Below, one piece after another: positions 11,571-24,684 of a stretch of 64,000 bases of DNA. The position numbers were made by a program, and so were the translations under genes. Positions within the stretch are counted from its first letter, which is position 1. Each line of letters starts with the position of its first letter. The notes under the pieces were generated by a model. It made no database searches, was not told where the DNA came from, and saw only the letters and a program-made list of their open reading frames with translations. This DNA is from Agroathelia rolfsii (Eukaryota; Basidiomycota; Agaricomycetes; Amylocorticiales; Amylocorticiaceae), in the NCBI GenBank assembly GCA_018343915.1, contig JABRWF010000004.1:1736001-1800000 (forward strand), written 5' to 3'.

Positions 11571-13858
11571 CTAGGCCGCATATTTGGACTTTTCGCGCAG
11601 TCGTGCACCTATCTTGAAGAAGATGAATCTAACAAGTGACACATTGAGATCAAGGCTCATATTAAAGTCACGGCGAGAGCTTACGGGAGTGGTGCCATAA
11701 GCGCAGAAAGGCCAGCTAGTAAGCTGGTCGCTCCTACTGGGCCTAATCTTTGGTACATGTATGGAGCAAAAAGTGGGAAGACGGCAGCAAATGTTGATCT
11801 CATGGCACTGTTAGATGCCATAGCAGACGCGGCGATCGGACGATATGCCACGACGAGGTAGGTGAACGTGGTCGTAAACACGAAATAGCACCCAGTGCCA
11901 AATGGAATGGAGCAAATAATGGGTGCAATCCAGTGAACGTGAGGGTACGTCGTAAAGGCGAGACTTATCAAACCTAATTACAAAACCACATTAGCTCAGT
12001 GAGAAAGATGCTTAGTAGATATATCTTTTACCTATAGGAACCAGAATTCCGCCTATTTGACCTTGGTAAAGTCTAACCTCCGGTGGTGGATGGCCATTAT
12101 ACTTCTCATTGGCCCTTTTAAAAATCCTGACATCGTGTTAGAATGACCTTCATGGGTAATGAGAAAGGCAAACATACCTATTCCATAACGGCTGGGTTGA
12201 CACACCAATAATCATGCCCAATCCAATACCAAGGAAAGACAACCCAGTTTGTCCCATCGTAAACCCGTGATTCTCTTCAAATATGACAGGGAATGCTTGG
12301 AAAGTGAGATATAGAATACCAAGCAAAAGAGATGTCCTGTATCCACAATATTTCAGCCGGAGATCCTGTATCACAACAATATGAATAAGTACCATAAATT
12401 CAATAGCAAGGCCATCCGATCATGAAGCATAAGTAGGAAAGGTGTCTTGCAGTTGAAGAGGATTTTCTGAATGACGCTTTGATCAACCCTTTCGAGAGGG
12501 GCAAAATAATGCTCGTCGCCAGTCGACTTCCGCAGCCTGTAATCATGATTGTATTAGTTATAGCTTGTCGCAAATGAGAAAATACATACGTTTGCGCTTT
12601 ATTCTTCAATATGACTGGTGTATATGTCTCCGGAACGAGCTATTTTGGTGACATGTCATCATGGGTAACACACACGACCAGGTCAAGCAAGAGTACTTAC
12701 AAGAACAAGCGCCAACAGCTCGAAAAATATCCAGATCAATTGCACACGATACATCCAACGCCAATTAGCGTACTAAATCATATCATGTGAGTCTTACTTA
12801 TATCCATGGTAGATTTTCATTTTACCTCATTTATGAATCTGAAGAAGCTGTCAGTTTCTCATGCTCTCCTTAACAATGGTTCACGTACCCTGATATCAGG
12901 GGTCCTAAAACAGGGCCTATGAACGGCGAAACAGTGTAAACGGCCATGGGGCTGTAAATTCAAGGGGTAAATATGAGTACCAGTACTTACAACAACTTCA
13001 AATAGACGTACGTTCCAACGTGTTGATTATCGAACAAGTCGCTGGCCGTACCACCAGCAACGCTTAGAAAGGCAGAGCCACAGAAACCGGTAATGAACCG
13101 AAATACGAGGTAAACGGCTAAAACTGATATTAGTGAAAGCTTTTGTATGTCTTGATTCATATGCGTACCAAAATTAGGCGCAAAAGTCACAGGGAAGTTA
13201 AAGATGAAGAAAAAGAAGAACGAAATACTATATATGGGCGATCGTCCGTATGCCTCACTCAGCGGTCCCACCTGAGTTGTTATACAGTGTTATAACAAGC
13301 AAAAAGGGAAGAATGTTTATCAGCTTACAAGAAGCGGCCCCAGTCCTAGCCCAAATACATATAAGCTAATAGCTAGAATGGTTGCCTCCTTAGAGACATG
13401 TAGGTCTCTTGATACGCCGAGTTCCGTAAAAGATGCCTATCTTGGGCTTTCAGATCCCCATCCCTATCTAAAAAGATCTACACAGAATGCGACGTACAAC
13501 AGAGGAAGCACAAGCCACGCATAGCGCAGCGCTTGAAGTGATTATGATAATTCTGACAGTGATGATGATTGATTGAATGATACCAAATGATATGTTAAGC
13601 CTATAGTGACATACATCCATTTATGTATCTTTGATCTACGAAAGAAACGCACAAGTTAGAAGTGTAACGCTATAGCAAACATAAGGAGATATCATACCTA
13701 TTTTGTGGATTATCCTCGTGCTCCAATATGACCTCATATGGATCGCGGTCTCTTACTTTTTCGCTAATATTTGTGGGAGCTCTAGGGCCCTCAGGGGTTT
13801 GGCTCTCTATGTCTCCAACAGGCGTGACAGTCCTTGTCTGAGAGCATTCGGAGGACAT
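11571..13858 (-). CDS. MFS transporter, DHA1-like (drug:H+ antiporter type)
   Basis: This multi-exon gene starts at 13858 (MSSECSQTRTVTP) and ends at TAG 11571-11573. The N-terminal cytoplasmic tail ends EHEDNPQNR. Next come a helix with ITSSAALCVACASSV, the loop after it (ELGVSRDLHVSKEATILAI), and MFS motif A as GPLSEAYGRSPIY. The family-typical RFITGFCGSAFLSVAGG and IGPVLGPLISG follow, then NWRWMYRVQ and a PETYTPVILKNKA stretch before the central loop. The last helices contain FGTGCYFVFTTTFTYLVVAY. This layout is that of fungal DHA1 carriers such as polyamine or drug exporters at the plasma membrane; the substrate is unknown. The second intron acceptor is best placed at CTGTCAG, which restores the usual length of helix 1. 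It is divergent from the DJ-1 gene, with 691 bp between starts. Confidence 0.85.
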
Positions 13859-14549
13859 TTTCAAGGTGGGCTACACCGAGTCGAGAATCTAGTAGCCCCA
13901 GCCCCACAAGGCAGCCGCAATATATGCACCACCTTGAACGCACACCGATGTCGGAAGTCGAGTCGGATTCCGTTTCGGAGTCCGACGGCTTACCTAAAGG
14001 GAAAATCTCATGATTCAGCATGCGGCCATACAAGTCATAAGCTATCAATAGGTCTTGCTAAGGCAAGCCAGCAGGTAAAAAAAAAAAAAAAAAAAAAAAA
14101 AGCATTTCAAATGCAATGGCATCCATCGGCAAGTATCGAGCCCATACACATCACGATAATGGCTCAACTAGACTGAATTACATAAAACACTTATGGATAA
14201 ATTGGGCAGCGGTCCTTGAATGATGTCTGTCGGAGCCGAATTCAGCCAGCAAGCATTCAAGTCTATTGCTACCAGTCCACAGAGCTTGATTGTGGGCATA
14301 CTAGTAGCATCTAAATCTCTAGAATAAATCATGCTAAAGCGTAGGAATGAATATAATCCCTGCTATGTAGTTCCGCAGATGATTCTCTCCTGTGTCTCCA
14401 TGCACAAATCCAGGGCGGACACTATTGTGATGTATGACGTCAGCGCCAGCCTAAGCATACCTACTAATCTACGATCGTGGCTTTGAACTGTACCGTTCGT
14501 AGTTGCAGTGCTAACACTCCGTTTTCATATTTCATCAACCCAAACCGAA
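13859..14549. other. Divergent promoter region with A-tract
   Basis: This 691-bp region lies between the MFS start and the DJ-1 start and should hold both promoters. It contains a run of about 25 A residues at 14077-14101. No gene is supported here. Confidence 0.5.
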
Positions 14550-15497
14550 ATGCCCTCTGCTCTAATCCTACTGGCTGATGGGACCGAAGAGATGGAATTG
14601 TAATCAGATTCACTAGCACTGATGTAGTCGCAGAGACTCGAGCTTACTTTGCTTCAGTACCATAACTTACGATACACTTGTTCGAGCAGGTGTATCTTGT
14701 ACATCCGCTTATGTTCCTGCTGCAGATACATCTGCTACTGCGGGTCCATACATTGCATGTGGATCCCGAGGGATTCGGATCGTGGCTGATGAGCTTTTCA
14801 GTCCAGAATTGTCTGGGCCCGTACGTTCTTTAATCTCTCTCATCCGTTGGTATTGAAAAGTATATTCTCCGAATCATTCATCTGTTTTGTCAGAACAAAT
14901 ATGACGCATTCATTATACCTGGTGGAGCCAAAGGAGCAGAGACTATGTCACAAAATTCAGCAGTTCAGGCCCTGGTTAGAGATTACATTGAGAATAAAAA
15001 GACTGTTGGGATGATCTGTGCTGGTATGGCAATATACCAATGCGAAATATTTGTCTATTGAATAACCAAATCTTCTAAGGATCCCTTACGGCTATTACTT
15101 CCAAGCTACCACGCCAACCCCTGACATCTCATCCAAGTGTCAAGAGCGACCTAGCAGGCTGTTTGTATTTGTAACTATCACATCTCCGTTCGGGTATCTG
15201 ACTGTTTCATTAGCTTTCGATTACTCAGAAGAGTCCGTCGTAATCTCCGGAAACCTTATCACTAGGAAAGTACCATCCTACCAATAAAACGCTTCATGTA
15301 TTGACTAGAAACCTTATGCAGTCGTGGGCCTGGTAAAGATGTACTGTGATCAGACTCTTCAAACACTAATCTGGGTTGCGTGTTTCTTAGGTACGGCTTT
15401 CCCGTTTGTGTTCACTATCGTGGAGGCTTTGTGCGGCAAAGAAAAGCGTGCAGAGGTTACGGGGCCCATGGTATTCCCGCAAGGAACGCCGTTTTGA
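14550..15497 (+). CDS. DJ-1/PfpI family protein (glyoxalase/deglycase-like)
   Basis: Seven exons: 14550-14599, 14658-14820, 14894-15023, 15080-15160, 15214-15265, 15322-15332 and 15391-15497. They encode a single DJ-1 domain of about 198 residues, the usual length. It starts MPSALILLADGTEEMEF, with the conserved Glu of the active site in TEEMEF. The nucleophilic Cys lies in VGMICAGSLTAI and the DJ-1 C-terminal motif is NLITSRGPGTAF. The family includes oxidative-stress proteins, glyoxalase III and proposed deglycases in cytosol or mitochondria. The protein-level frame is continuous only if intron 5 starts at 15266 with GA rather than GT. That is a single T-to-A difference from a perfect GTAAGT donor, so the gene is either non-canonically spliced, mutated or mis-called. 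Confidence 0.85.
15266..15271 (+). other. Defective or non-canonical 5' splice site
   Basis: The bases after the exon end ACTAG are GAAAGT where GTAAGT is expected. The protein frame demands the junction here. Using the nearby GTACCA (15270) shifts frame and hits a stop in the next exon. Confidence 0.6.
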
Positions 15498-15582
15498 AAG
15501 ATGGAGAAGATCGGATGTGCAGGAAGACTTGTATTAAGTACATATATATGATACATATATGGAAACCGAATTTGATATCACA

Positions 15583-16219
15583 TCATGCAGTCGGAGAACT
15601 ATCCAAAGCAGCCAGTTGACTCACCAGATCCTCCATGACGTCCCTTGGCGGGCTCGAGATATTCTCTGGTACAGCCGGGCTTTGCGATGCGGTTCCTGCT
15701 GTACTATGTGCAGCCGAGCCAACGCGTATCGGTACCAAGGGGCCACTGGCAGGCTCAAATCCGGGAGCAATGCGTCTTAGTGCATCCCGCCTCCTCCTTT
15801 CTCGCTCTTCAGTGCGCGAACGAAGGTAGGCTTCACGGCGAGCAGCATGTGAGGCCAGTGTCTGTCTGCGAGCTGATTCTAAGGTGATAACATGTTGCTC
15901 GAGCGTAAAAGGATAAACAAACTAAGAGCAGAGGTAGTTAGGTCCTGTGTTGTCTTTGAATCATAGAAATGACAACATACGTATTCTGTGACACTGTCGG
16001 GCAAAGGATGAATGTCTGGGGGCAACGTTACCTAGATATTTAGACCTTAGCTCATGGTTATGCTGACGATGGATCGAGCCGTACAGACTGAGGCACTCGA
16101 AGACTTGGTGATTTGATTAGAGGCAAATTAGCAGAAGCTGCATACTGTGCTGTTGATATTAACTATGTGTGCGAGTCCGGGTGGAGTGGGCACTGGGTGT
16201 ACTGCTTACATTGGGACAT
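15583..16219 (-). CDS. Conserved hypothetical protein, 154 residues
   Basis: Four exons join in phase: 16219-16210, 16149-16085, 16031-15981 and 15921-15583. The protein starts MSQSQYAASANLPLIKSPSL. A conserved-looking core contains VTLPPDIHPLPDSVTEYF and VYPFTLEQHVITLES, followed by a basic helical stretch rich in Arg/Glu and a Ser/Pro-rich tail ending ALDSSPTA. It has no signal peptide or membrane helix. I believe homologues exist across Agaricomycetes as small uncharacterised proteins, but this is from memory. The Arg/Glu helix could form a coiled coil. It is divergent from the Reb1-like gene across only 128 bp and convergent with DJ-1 across 85 bp. Confidence 0.75.
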
Positions 16220-16347
16220 GATGATAGCCTGAGACCGGAAGCAGATGTAAGATTCGATCTCCGCTGTGGTTTCACAAGTGGCAGTTCTACGCGACGCAGC
16301 CTGCCCTTATGCAATTTTCTGGCCTTGGCTGACCCGCCCTTAACTCG
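16220..16347. promoter_or_regulatory. Short bidirectional promoter
   Basis: Only 128 bp separate the divergent starts of the 154-residue protein (16219, -) and the Reb1-like factor (16348, +), so the two probably share regulatory sequence. No clear TATA box is visible. Confidence 0.5.
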
Positions 16348-18647
16348 ATGTCTTCGTCGACGCTTGCCTCGGACATCCAGCAGGCCATCCAGTACGCTGT
16401 CGGCGAGGCCAATAATGCTGCGCTGCGTGGTCATGGGAAGCGTGGCAAGAAAAATAAAAAGAATAATCACACTGATGCCGTACAACACGCGCTAGATGCA
16501 GGCGTCGCGCCTGGAGATCTGACTGTGAAAAAGAAGAAACGCAAGCGCAATCCAACGACCGATGATGCGGTCGAAAGAACCAAGAAGCAAAAGTCTATCG
16601 ATAATGTATGTTTCCATACAGAGAGCAGTCGTCGATTCGGACTCATGTATGTTACACTTAGCCCGAGCCTTCGTACACACATGACAATATCACACTTCAG
16701 CCTCATGACTTTGTTTCCTCTGCTGCTCATCAGCAATCTGAATGGATGACCTATCCTTCCCCATACGATGTCCCCGTCTATGCTGCCCCACCCTCTGCAT
16801 TGCATCAACCGCCATTAAACATGGATCAAGGGCCAGTTCCCAATATGTTCGACAGCCCGGACACGTTATCTCTAGATACATTGAGCGCGGCTAGCAATGA
16901 CGATATTCTTCGAGCTCTTCAGGATCTTGATTTGTCCAAGGTTGCTAACTTGCTCAAGCAGCTTGGTGATGCAGCATCGGCAGCGAACTCGTCTATAGTA
17001 CCAGCAGAGAATGTAATCAACCCACCACCACCAAAGAAAGTTGCTTCAGGTGGCGAGAAGAAAGGAACACACCGCCGAACGCTAGATATGTCCCTTCCTG
17101 ATCCTACAGTTACACCTTATTCAAACCCAAATCATGCCGAGTTGTTGGCGACAAAATGGATGAGTCCACAGAAATTGGCAGAAATGGTTCGAACCGAAGG
17201 TGTGCCTCTTCCATTCTGGAGTAAAAAACATGTGGCGAGCGTTGCCTCGATTTGAAGGATTGGTCTACAAGAAGGGGAAGTTTTCTGCCATTGAGGAGCA
17301 ACAAGTTAAAGAGGCTGTAGAAAGATACCGAGTGGTATGTCTTCGTACCTTCGGAAATACTTCCGATGATAGTACTCAAGCGTTCATTCGACAGACCAGA
17401 GGCCTCACGGAAGAGCAACTCATGGAGTTGATTTATGCAAAACACGAGAAAGGTAGCGAAAGCTCCTTTTGGTCGGAAATTAGTATGTTCAAGCCCTCTT
17501 TCTGGTGAAGGCCTGAGCTGAACTATGGAATGGTAAGCTTCTGCACTTTCTCAGCGACCCATTATCGCGGTTTATCACTACATTCGACGAGCCTACCATC
17601 CATACAAACAGATGGGGAAGTGGTCACAAGAAGAAGACGATTCTCTTAGAGCGTATGCACTAGGCGCTTGTTCGAAGTTTCTTTCCATCTAAACTCGCTT
17701 CTCTTCCTAGTGCAATAACCAATCTTGGTCAGCAGTGGGAGAAAGTCGGTGCACGTGTTGGTCGAATGCCTTCGGATTGTCGAGACCGATACCGCAACCA
17801 CATTGCTCACCGTGAAGAGCGTATTAGCGGTTAGTAAATATATATATATATATCTATATAACAGATTGATCATGTTTTCCTTTCTCCAGGTCCTTGGACG
17901 GCTGAAGAGGAGAACGAACTGACCAAAATTGTTACGGAAATGACTATTCAGCAAGGCCGTGATCCAGAAAACGACGTGTTTTGGGGGATTGTAGCTGAGC
18001 GCATGGGTAATCGTCGGAATAGGCAACAATGTCGCATCAAATGGCAAGTCGACGATGTTGATTTGCGTATACAAATTAAATAACACTTCAAGCCAGGATT
18101 GATGGGTTGAGCAAAACAATCAAGAATGAAGGCAAAAAACCACGCTGGAATCAACAGGATGCCTACATTCTTGTTCACAAGTACGCCCCTTTCTTCAATC
18201 ATGGTAACATATCCTTCATAATCATGAACTCAGAATTGACTCCCTGAATGTCCGTGATGACACTGAGATCGATTGGAAAAGACTTGGTGATCCCGCATGG
18301 AATTTATGGAGCGCCCACTGTCTCCAGCGTCGGTGGTTGTCGTTGAAGCGCAGCATTAAGGGATACGAAGATATGACCCACTCAGGTCTGTATAGTTGAT
18401 ACCATCATACTGCATAATGTACTTAAAACCTGGCTCCCTTCTTGTAGAAATCATGGATATCCTGCGCATGAAAAAAGCCACGCTCCCTCCGGCGGCGCCA
18501 TACACTCGCAGTAAACGCCATCCAAAAGTGTATCCTAGCGCAGAAATGATACCGGAAAGCGAACTGGCAGATGAGTTCGCCGAAGAGCTGGAGAATGAAC
18601 TAAACAATAATCTAGAGGTCGACTCAGATGAGGACGAAGGAGAGTGA
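16348..18647 (+). CDS. Reb1/DMTF1-like Myb-domain DNA-binding protein
   Basis: About eleven exons. The N-terminus is basic with a lysine-rich nuclear-localisation-like stretch (KRGKKNKKNN, KKKKRKRN). The C-terminal half holds tandem Myb/SANT repeats: GKFSAIEEQQVKEAVERYR, KWSQEEDDSLRAAI...CRDRYRNHI and PWTAEEENELTKIV...QQCRIKW, then a further degenerate repeat ending CLQRRWLSLKRSI. The acidic tail ends DSDEDEGE. This is the layout of Reb1-type factors that bind rDNA terminators and promoters. The intron after RIKW uses a GC donor (18044). The junction between exon end 17482 and 17555 (RPIIAVYHYIRR) does not close in frame with any canonical site I tried, so one short linker exon or base may be missing there. 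Confidence 0.8.
18044..18049 (+). other. GC-AG intron donor
   Basis: The donor is GCAAGT after exon end ATCAAATG. The acceptor is the CCAG before GATTGATGG. The frame (TGG, then ATTGATGGG) closes exactly, so this is a genuine-looking GC-AG intron. Confidence 0.75.
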
Positions 18648-19033
18648 GCGTATTTACCATGTCTTTCTCTAGTGCTTTTTTATGATTGGATTCTTTTTTT
18701 TAAAAAAAAAAAAAAGTTGCTTGCATTTGTTGGTATTTCACGTAACTCGATCCGGTAAGATTTAGCGCTATTTGTAGACATGCTTCGCTTCTTGAATTCA
18801 AACTATTTGTAGTCATTCTCATCGCATCTACTAAAAATATTTCGCTTGATTCGGAACTTCCGCAGAGGGCATGCATCGACAATGAACACCGAAAGTTGAT
18901 TGATTATCCCAACGGATAAAAAACACAAAATTTACATATGATTCTTTTTTTCCTAAGACAAATGCTAGTAGCAAATACCGAGTCAGAAAGACAACATCGA
19001 CCTGCGAGGGATCTAAATTCCGCGATCCAACAT
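18648..19033. other. Convergent 3' intergenic region
   Basis: This 386-bp region lies between the Reb1-like stop and the xylanase stop. It has a T-run followed by an A-run at about 18692-18715. No gene is seen. Confidence 0.5.
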
Positions 19034-21166
<2,133 letters not shown>

Positions 21167-21229
21167 GATTATTCGGTCGAAAGTCAAGTGCAAGTTCAAA
21201 CTGAGGACCGTTCGTTCCTCTACTCATCC

Positions 21230-21237
21230 CTTTTATA
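21230..21237 (-). promoter_or_regulatory. TATA box of the xylanase gene
   Basis: On the minus strand the sequence reads TATAAAAG, 64-71 bp upstream of the ATG at 21166. This is a normal spacing for a fungal inducible secreted-enzyme gene. Confidence 0.6.
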
Positions 21238-22114
21238 TTATAAAAAGTTCGCGAAATATGCGCGGCGATTCTCCGTAATGCATATCTAACAAGCATTGTC
21301 AAGGACCGGTGGAGGACAAAGCCGCGTTCCTGAACCTCTTCGGGAGCATTTGTCCGAGATAGAGCCAAATGGGATCACAGGCCACTAGCCAAGAAGCATT
21401 AGATCTCAGGTCACTTGGATTCTTCTTGTAAAGAAACGCCTAATAGGACGTCATGTGTGTCTATATGTCAAGAGATGACAACAAGAGTGTTTCTGCCGCC
21501 GGAGTAAAATACGGAAATACCTGTCGAGTTGTCGCCAAGTGCAGGCGGCAGCATGCCTATTGAGAAGCACATGGACAATTCAATACCCCTGAATACACTG
21601 GTGACTCCGCCTCATGGCAATCGCCAAAGGTCTCGGCACCTAGAAACTATCAGCAGTGCCAGCAGCAAGTACTCGGACCGGCCTTATGGAAAAACCATAT
21701 ACCCGCAAAACAATGGCTGACAAGTATTTCATGCCTGTCACAACGCGTTCTAGCGTCGAAAAGTCTGCATGATGTATGCTAGCCGGTTGCATGTCGGTTA
21801 AAGCAAAAAGCGTCTTGGGACCAGATTGAAGGTTGACATCAGAAGTAGCGAATGAACATCGGATTTTGCTCGTCAAAAAGATGCATTCAGTGTTAGATCT
21901 GGGCCCTTGTAATTGTGAGTTGCTTGTCATGCACAGAAATGATAGAACATATTCGTACTTCCACAGTGCTGGTATATATACGCATCGTAATGGCCAATTA
22001 GGGTAGCACTATCAACTGACAACGTTGCAAGCTTAAAAACGCCCTCTAATATAACTGGTATATCACTGGTATTATTGTCAACAGTGACACGAGTTCAAGT
22101 CAGAGACATATTGA
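21238..22114. other. Non-coding flank before the element island
   Basis: This 877-bp stretch is upstream of the xylanase promoter. The short open frames here lack start context, splice sites and domain similarity. It may hold distal xylanase regulatory sites. Confidence 0.4.
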
Positions 22115-22445
22115 TACGTACCGCATTTATTGACGTTGTCGAAATAGATGGCGCGATGCGTCAACGGAAGAAAAATTGGCAACCTAACCCCTGTTGTACC
22201 TTGAGTCATATGCAATGCTACTGAGTGTATCTTTGAGAAAATTATATGTGTCTCTTTGTATTTAGAGGGGCTAGTGCCCCATATTGTTTTCGACCGGTGA
22301 TTTGAAGTTTGGAGTCTCAGCCTTTATCACACAAGTTGGCTCAAGATTACCAATCCCCCCTATCTATGCGCGGCTCTTGCTTGCTTATTTCTAGAGGTAA
22401 TTACATGATGAAACTAAGTAGAACTCTTTAAGGACCTAATAGCTA
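22115..22445 (+). repeat. Left long inverted repeat
   Basis: This matches the reverse complement of 24685-25015 along its length with mismatches and small gaps. The best-kept segment, around 22411-22431, has only single-base differences. Confidence 0.7.
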
Positions 22446-23082
22446 GGGCTCTATGCGGCTTTTCATGCAAATGCATGGTGGAGAATACTGCTTATTTGGT
22501 TGAATTCTAGCCAAGTATGTATCAATGGTTATTTACAGAAAGATATATAACCATACATTATAGTACTATAGAATTATATAGAAATAAACCTGCATTCTCT
22601 TATTACTATGATTCATGCTGCCGTGCTAATGCAAAAAGCTATTTCTAGTGAAGTAATTGTTAGGGATACTAACGTTTCCCTAGTGTCGAGGAATTGGCAA
22701 AGGTTGGCTGATCACGGCACAACTCATATCAATTACTTGTTGCGAGTAATAGGTAGTCTACTGAGGCCCTAGATAACCTCTATGTGCTCGATAAAAAATA
22801 TATCCAGGACTGCATATGCTAGAGCCTTATCTATGCTTGAAAAATAACTATTTTGCTCCGGAAAAACTCTGCTGTTAACTTTACCACTATTCCTTATATC
22901 TACAGGTTTCAGATATACTCAACTCCTAGGTGTAGCGTCCCAATCAAGAAGGAGGCGTCGTTGAGTGAAGGGTTCCATATTTGGAAGCTGCAGGTATGCC
23001 GCAAGGACGCCGTGTCGGAGAGTAAAATTTCTGTACGACAGCTGCGTTACTAATTCCTCGACTCTAGGTGAGCACTTTCTCA

Positions 23083-23298
23083 CACTCTGGAGTTTTCAAA
23101 GGGAAAAAAAAAGTCATTTTTACCAATCCTTTGACAAATCCCTCTACTTTGCGGTAAAAAGCGAATGGTCACGTGACCCGCGCCACCGCCAAAATATGAT
23201 CACGTGGTTTTCGCTTTTACCGATCCTTTTACTCAAAGTAAGGTGGTTGGCAGAAGTATTGGTAGAAATAAGACTTTTCCCTGGAAAACTCCGGAGCG
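23083..23298. mobile_element. MITE-like inverted-repeat element, ~216 bp
   Basis: The left arm (CTCTGGAGTTTTC...TTTTTACCAAT) is mirrored by the right arm (ATTGGTAGAAA...GGAAAACTCCGGAG). The inner parts are also mirrored: GGTAAAAAGCGAA with GTCACGTGAC on the left, TTCGCTTTTACC with ATCACGTGG on the right. No coding frame is present. Each arm carries a CACGTG E-box. Confidence 0.6.
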
Positions 23299-23484
23299 TC
23301 AACTGATCTTGGGCGCATCTCGTTATATTTCCATAAAATAAATTTACATTGTAGGTCTTGTGAGAAAAGCGAGCCAGCCAGTAATAAGTCAAAAGCTAGA
23401 TAGCATTGCGCTTGTCCTTGTACTTGGACGCGGTACGCGGACAAACGAATAAAGTAACTACTACAAAAATGCGTAGCTACATAA

Positions 23485-23509
23485 CATGGTCACACATAGT
23501 GTGACCATG
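23485..23509. repeat. Perfect 11-bp hairpin
   Basis: The arm CATGGTCACAC (23485-23495) and its exact reverse complement GTGTGACCATG (23499-23509) are separated by three bases. No gene is adjacent, and the function is unknown. Confidence 0.7.
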
Positions 23510-23806
23510 ACTCCGTCACTCCCATCGAGGCATGGATTGCCCATTCTAACAGGTCTTAGGAGTATTCTCTATCAGTTGCCCCGCAAGTACCAGCCAGGTT
23601 TCTAAAGTCGATGAGCGCCGAATAGAGCAGGTGTCACGGAGTTGAATACCGAATAAGGAAATGATCGACTAGCGATCGGAGATAGAAAAAAAATAGACAT
23701 AACCATCATTGGCGAACAATGGATGATATCATACGTGTATGCGCAACAATTTCCTTTGTGGTTGTTGAGTTCTTGAGAATCCCTCGACACTAGGGAAATG
23801 TTAGTG

Positions 23807-24310
23807 AGGGGTACCGCGGAAGCAAATTTTGGACTATTTGCTCTAAGTTCTTATGACTGACCCCTCCCCCCCTTAGCCGGCCCGGCCCAATCTGTGTGGC
23901 ATAATATCATTAATCACCATTTATGGTATTTTATACCCTTTTTTGTCAAATAGTATACTTCCGATGACCAAATAGTTACATAAACCGCTATTCAAATCAC
24001 GTGGACTGAGAGTCCATCAGTCGGGCCCACGGTCCAGCTACCGTCTAGCCTTAGGGTATGAACCGTATGATTGAGTTTCGTCGAGTTGTCGTCGCCTTGT
24101 CGGTCGGCAACCGGCACATTACTGCATTAACTATGCTCAAACATGCATGTGATTAACACTTTTTGTGCATGTGAATAGTATATTAGAAGCCTATTCTACC
24201 CATGACATTGCTACTGTATTAGATATGGATATCACTGAGCATTTGTGCTAAGGCCTCCCCGGCCCCTTCCCCCCTATATAAGGTCCAAATTTTGCTTCCG
24301 TGGTATCCCT
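23807..24310. mobile_element. MITE-like inverted-repeat element, ~504 bp
   Basis: The left end (GGGGTACCGCGGAAGCAAAT, then TTTGGAC) is mirrored at the right end (GTCCAAATTTTGCTTCCGTG, then GTATCCC). GC-rich inner tracts (CCCCTCC...TTAGCCGGCC on the left, CTAAGGCC...CCTTCCCCCC on the right) extend the similarity to about 60 bp. It has no coding capacity and lies inside the larger element. Confidence 0.6.
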
Positions 24311-24524
24311 TGGTTAGGGAGTCGTGCAAAGCGTGGTCGCCGTGCAGTCGTAGATAATGTTGGCAGGAAGTGTTGACTGTTGGACTGGGTCGAGGGGTTG
24401 AACCTGCCGTAATATTGAGGTAGACAAAGTTTGCTTCCGAGATGATTACATCACGTGTCTTACCTGTACACAGGGATTACCTAACCCAGACATGATTGGA
24501 CTAAAAAGTTAAGGGTCTGAACGG

Positions 24525-24534
24525 GGATTTGAAC
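24525..24534 (-). other. Pol III B-box-like motif
   Basis: The minus strand reads GTTCAAATCC, matching the tRNA B-box consensus. No matching acceptor stem or clear A-box was found, so this is not called as a tRNA. It could be a tRNA-derived SINE remnant or chance. Confidence 0.25.
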
Positions 24535-24684
24535 TCTGCATAGACGCGGTCTGTGCAAAAACTGGTCGTAGAGGACATGTCAGCACTACCACAATAACTA
24601 CCACGGTGTATTATAATCAATCTATGCCTTTGTCAAACTTTAATCCCCTATATAAAAGTTATATGAGGCCATGCCAGTGGCTAT

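Noticed and set aside
17483..17504. An 11-base micro-exon (17494-17504) to repair the Reb1-like frame
   Set aside because: It would leave an intron of only 11 bases, too short to splice.
24490..24610. tRNA gene
   Set aside because: A B-box-like motif is present but the acceptor, T and anticodon stems do not pair.
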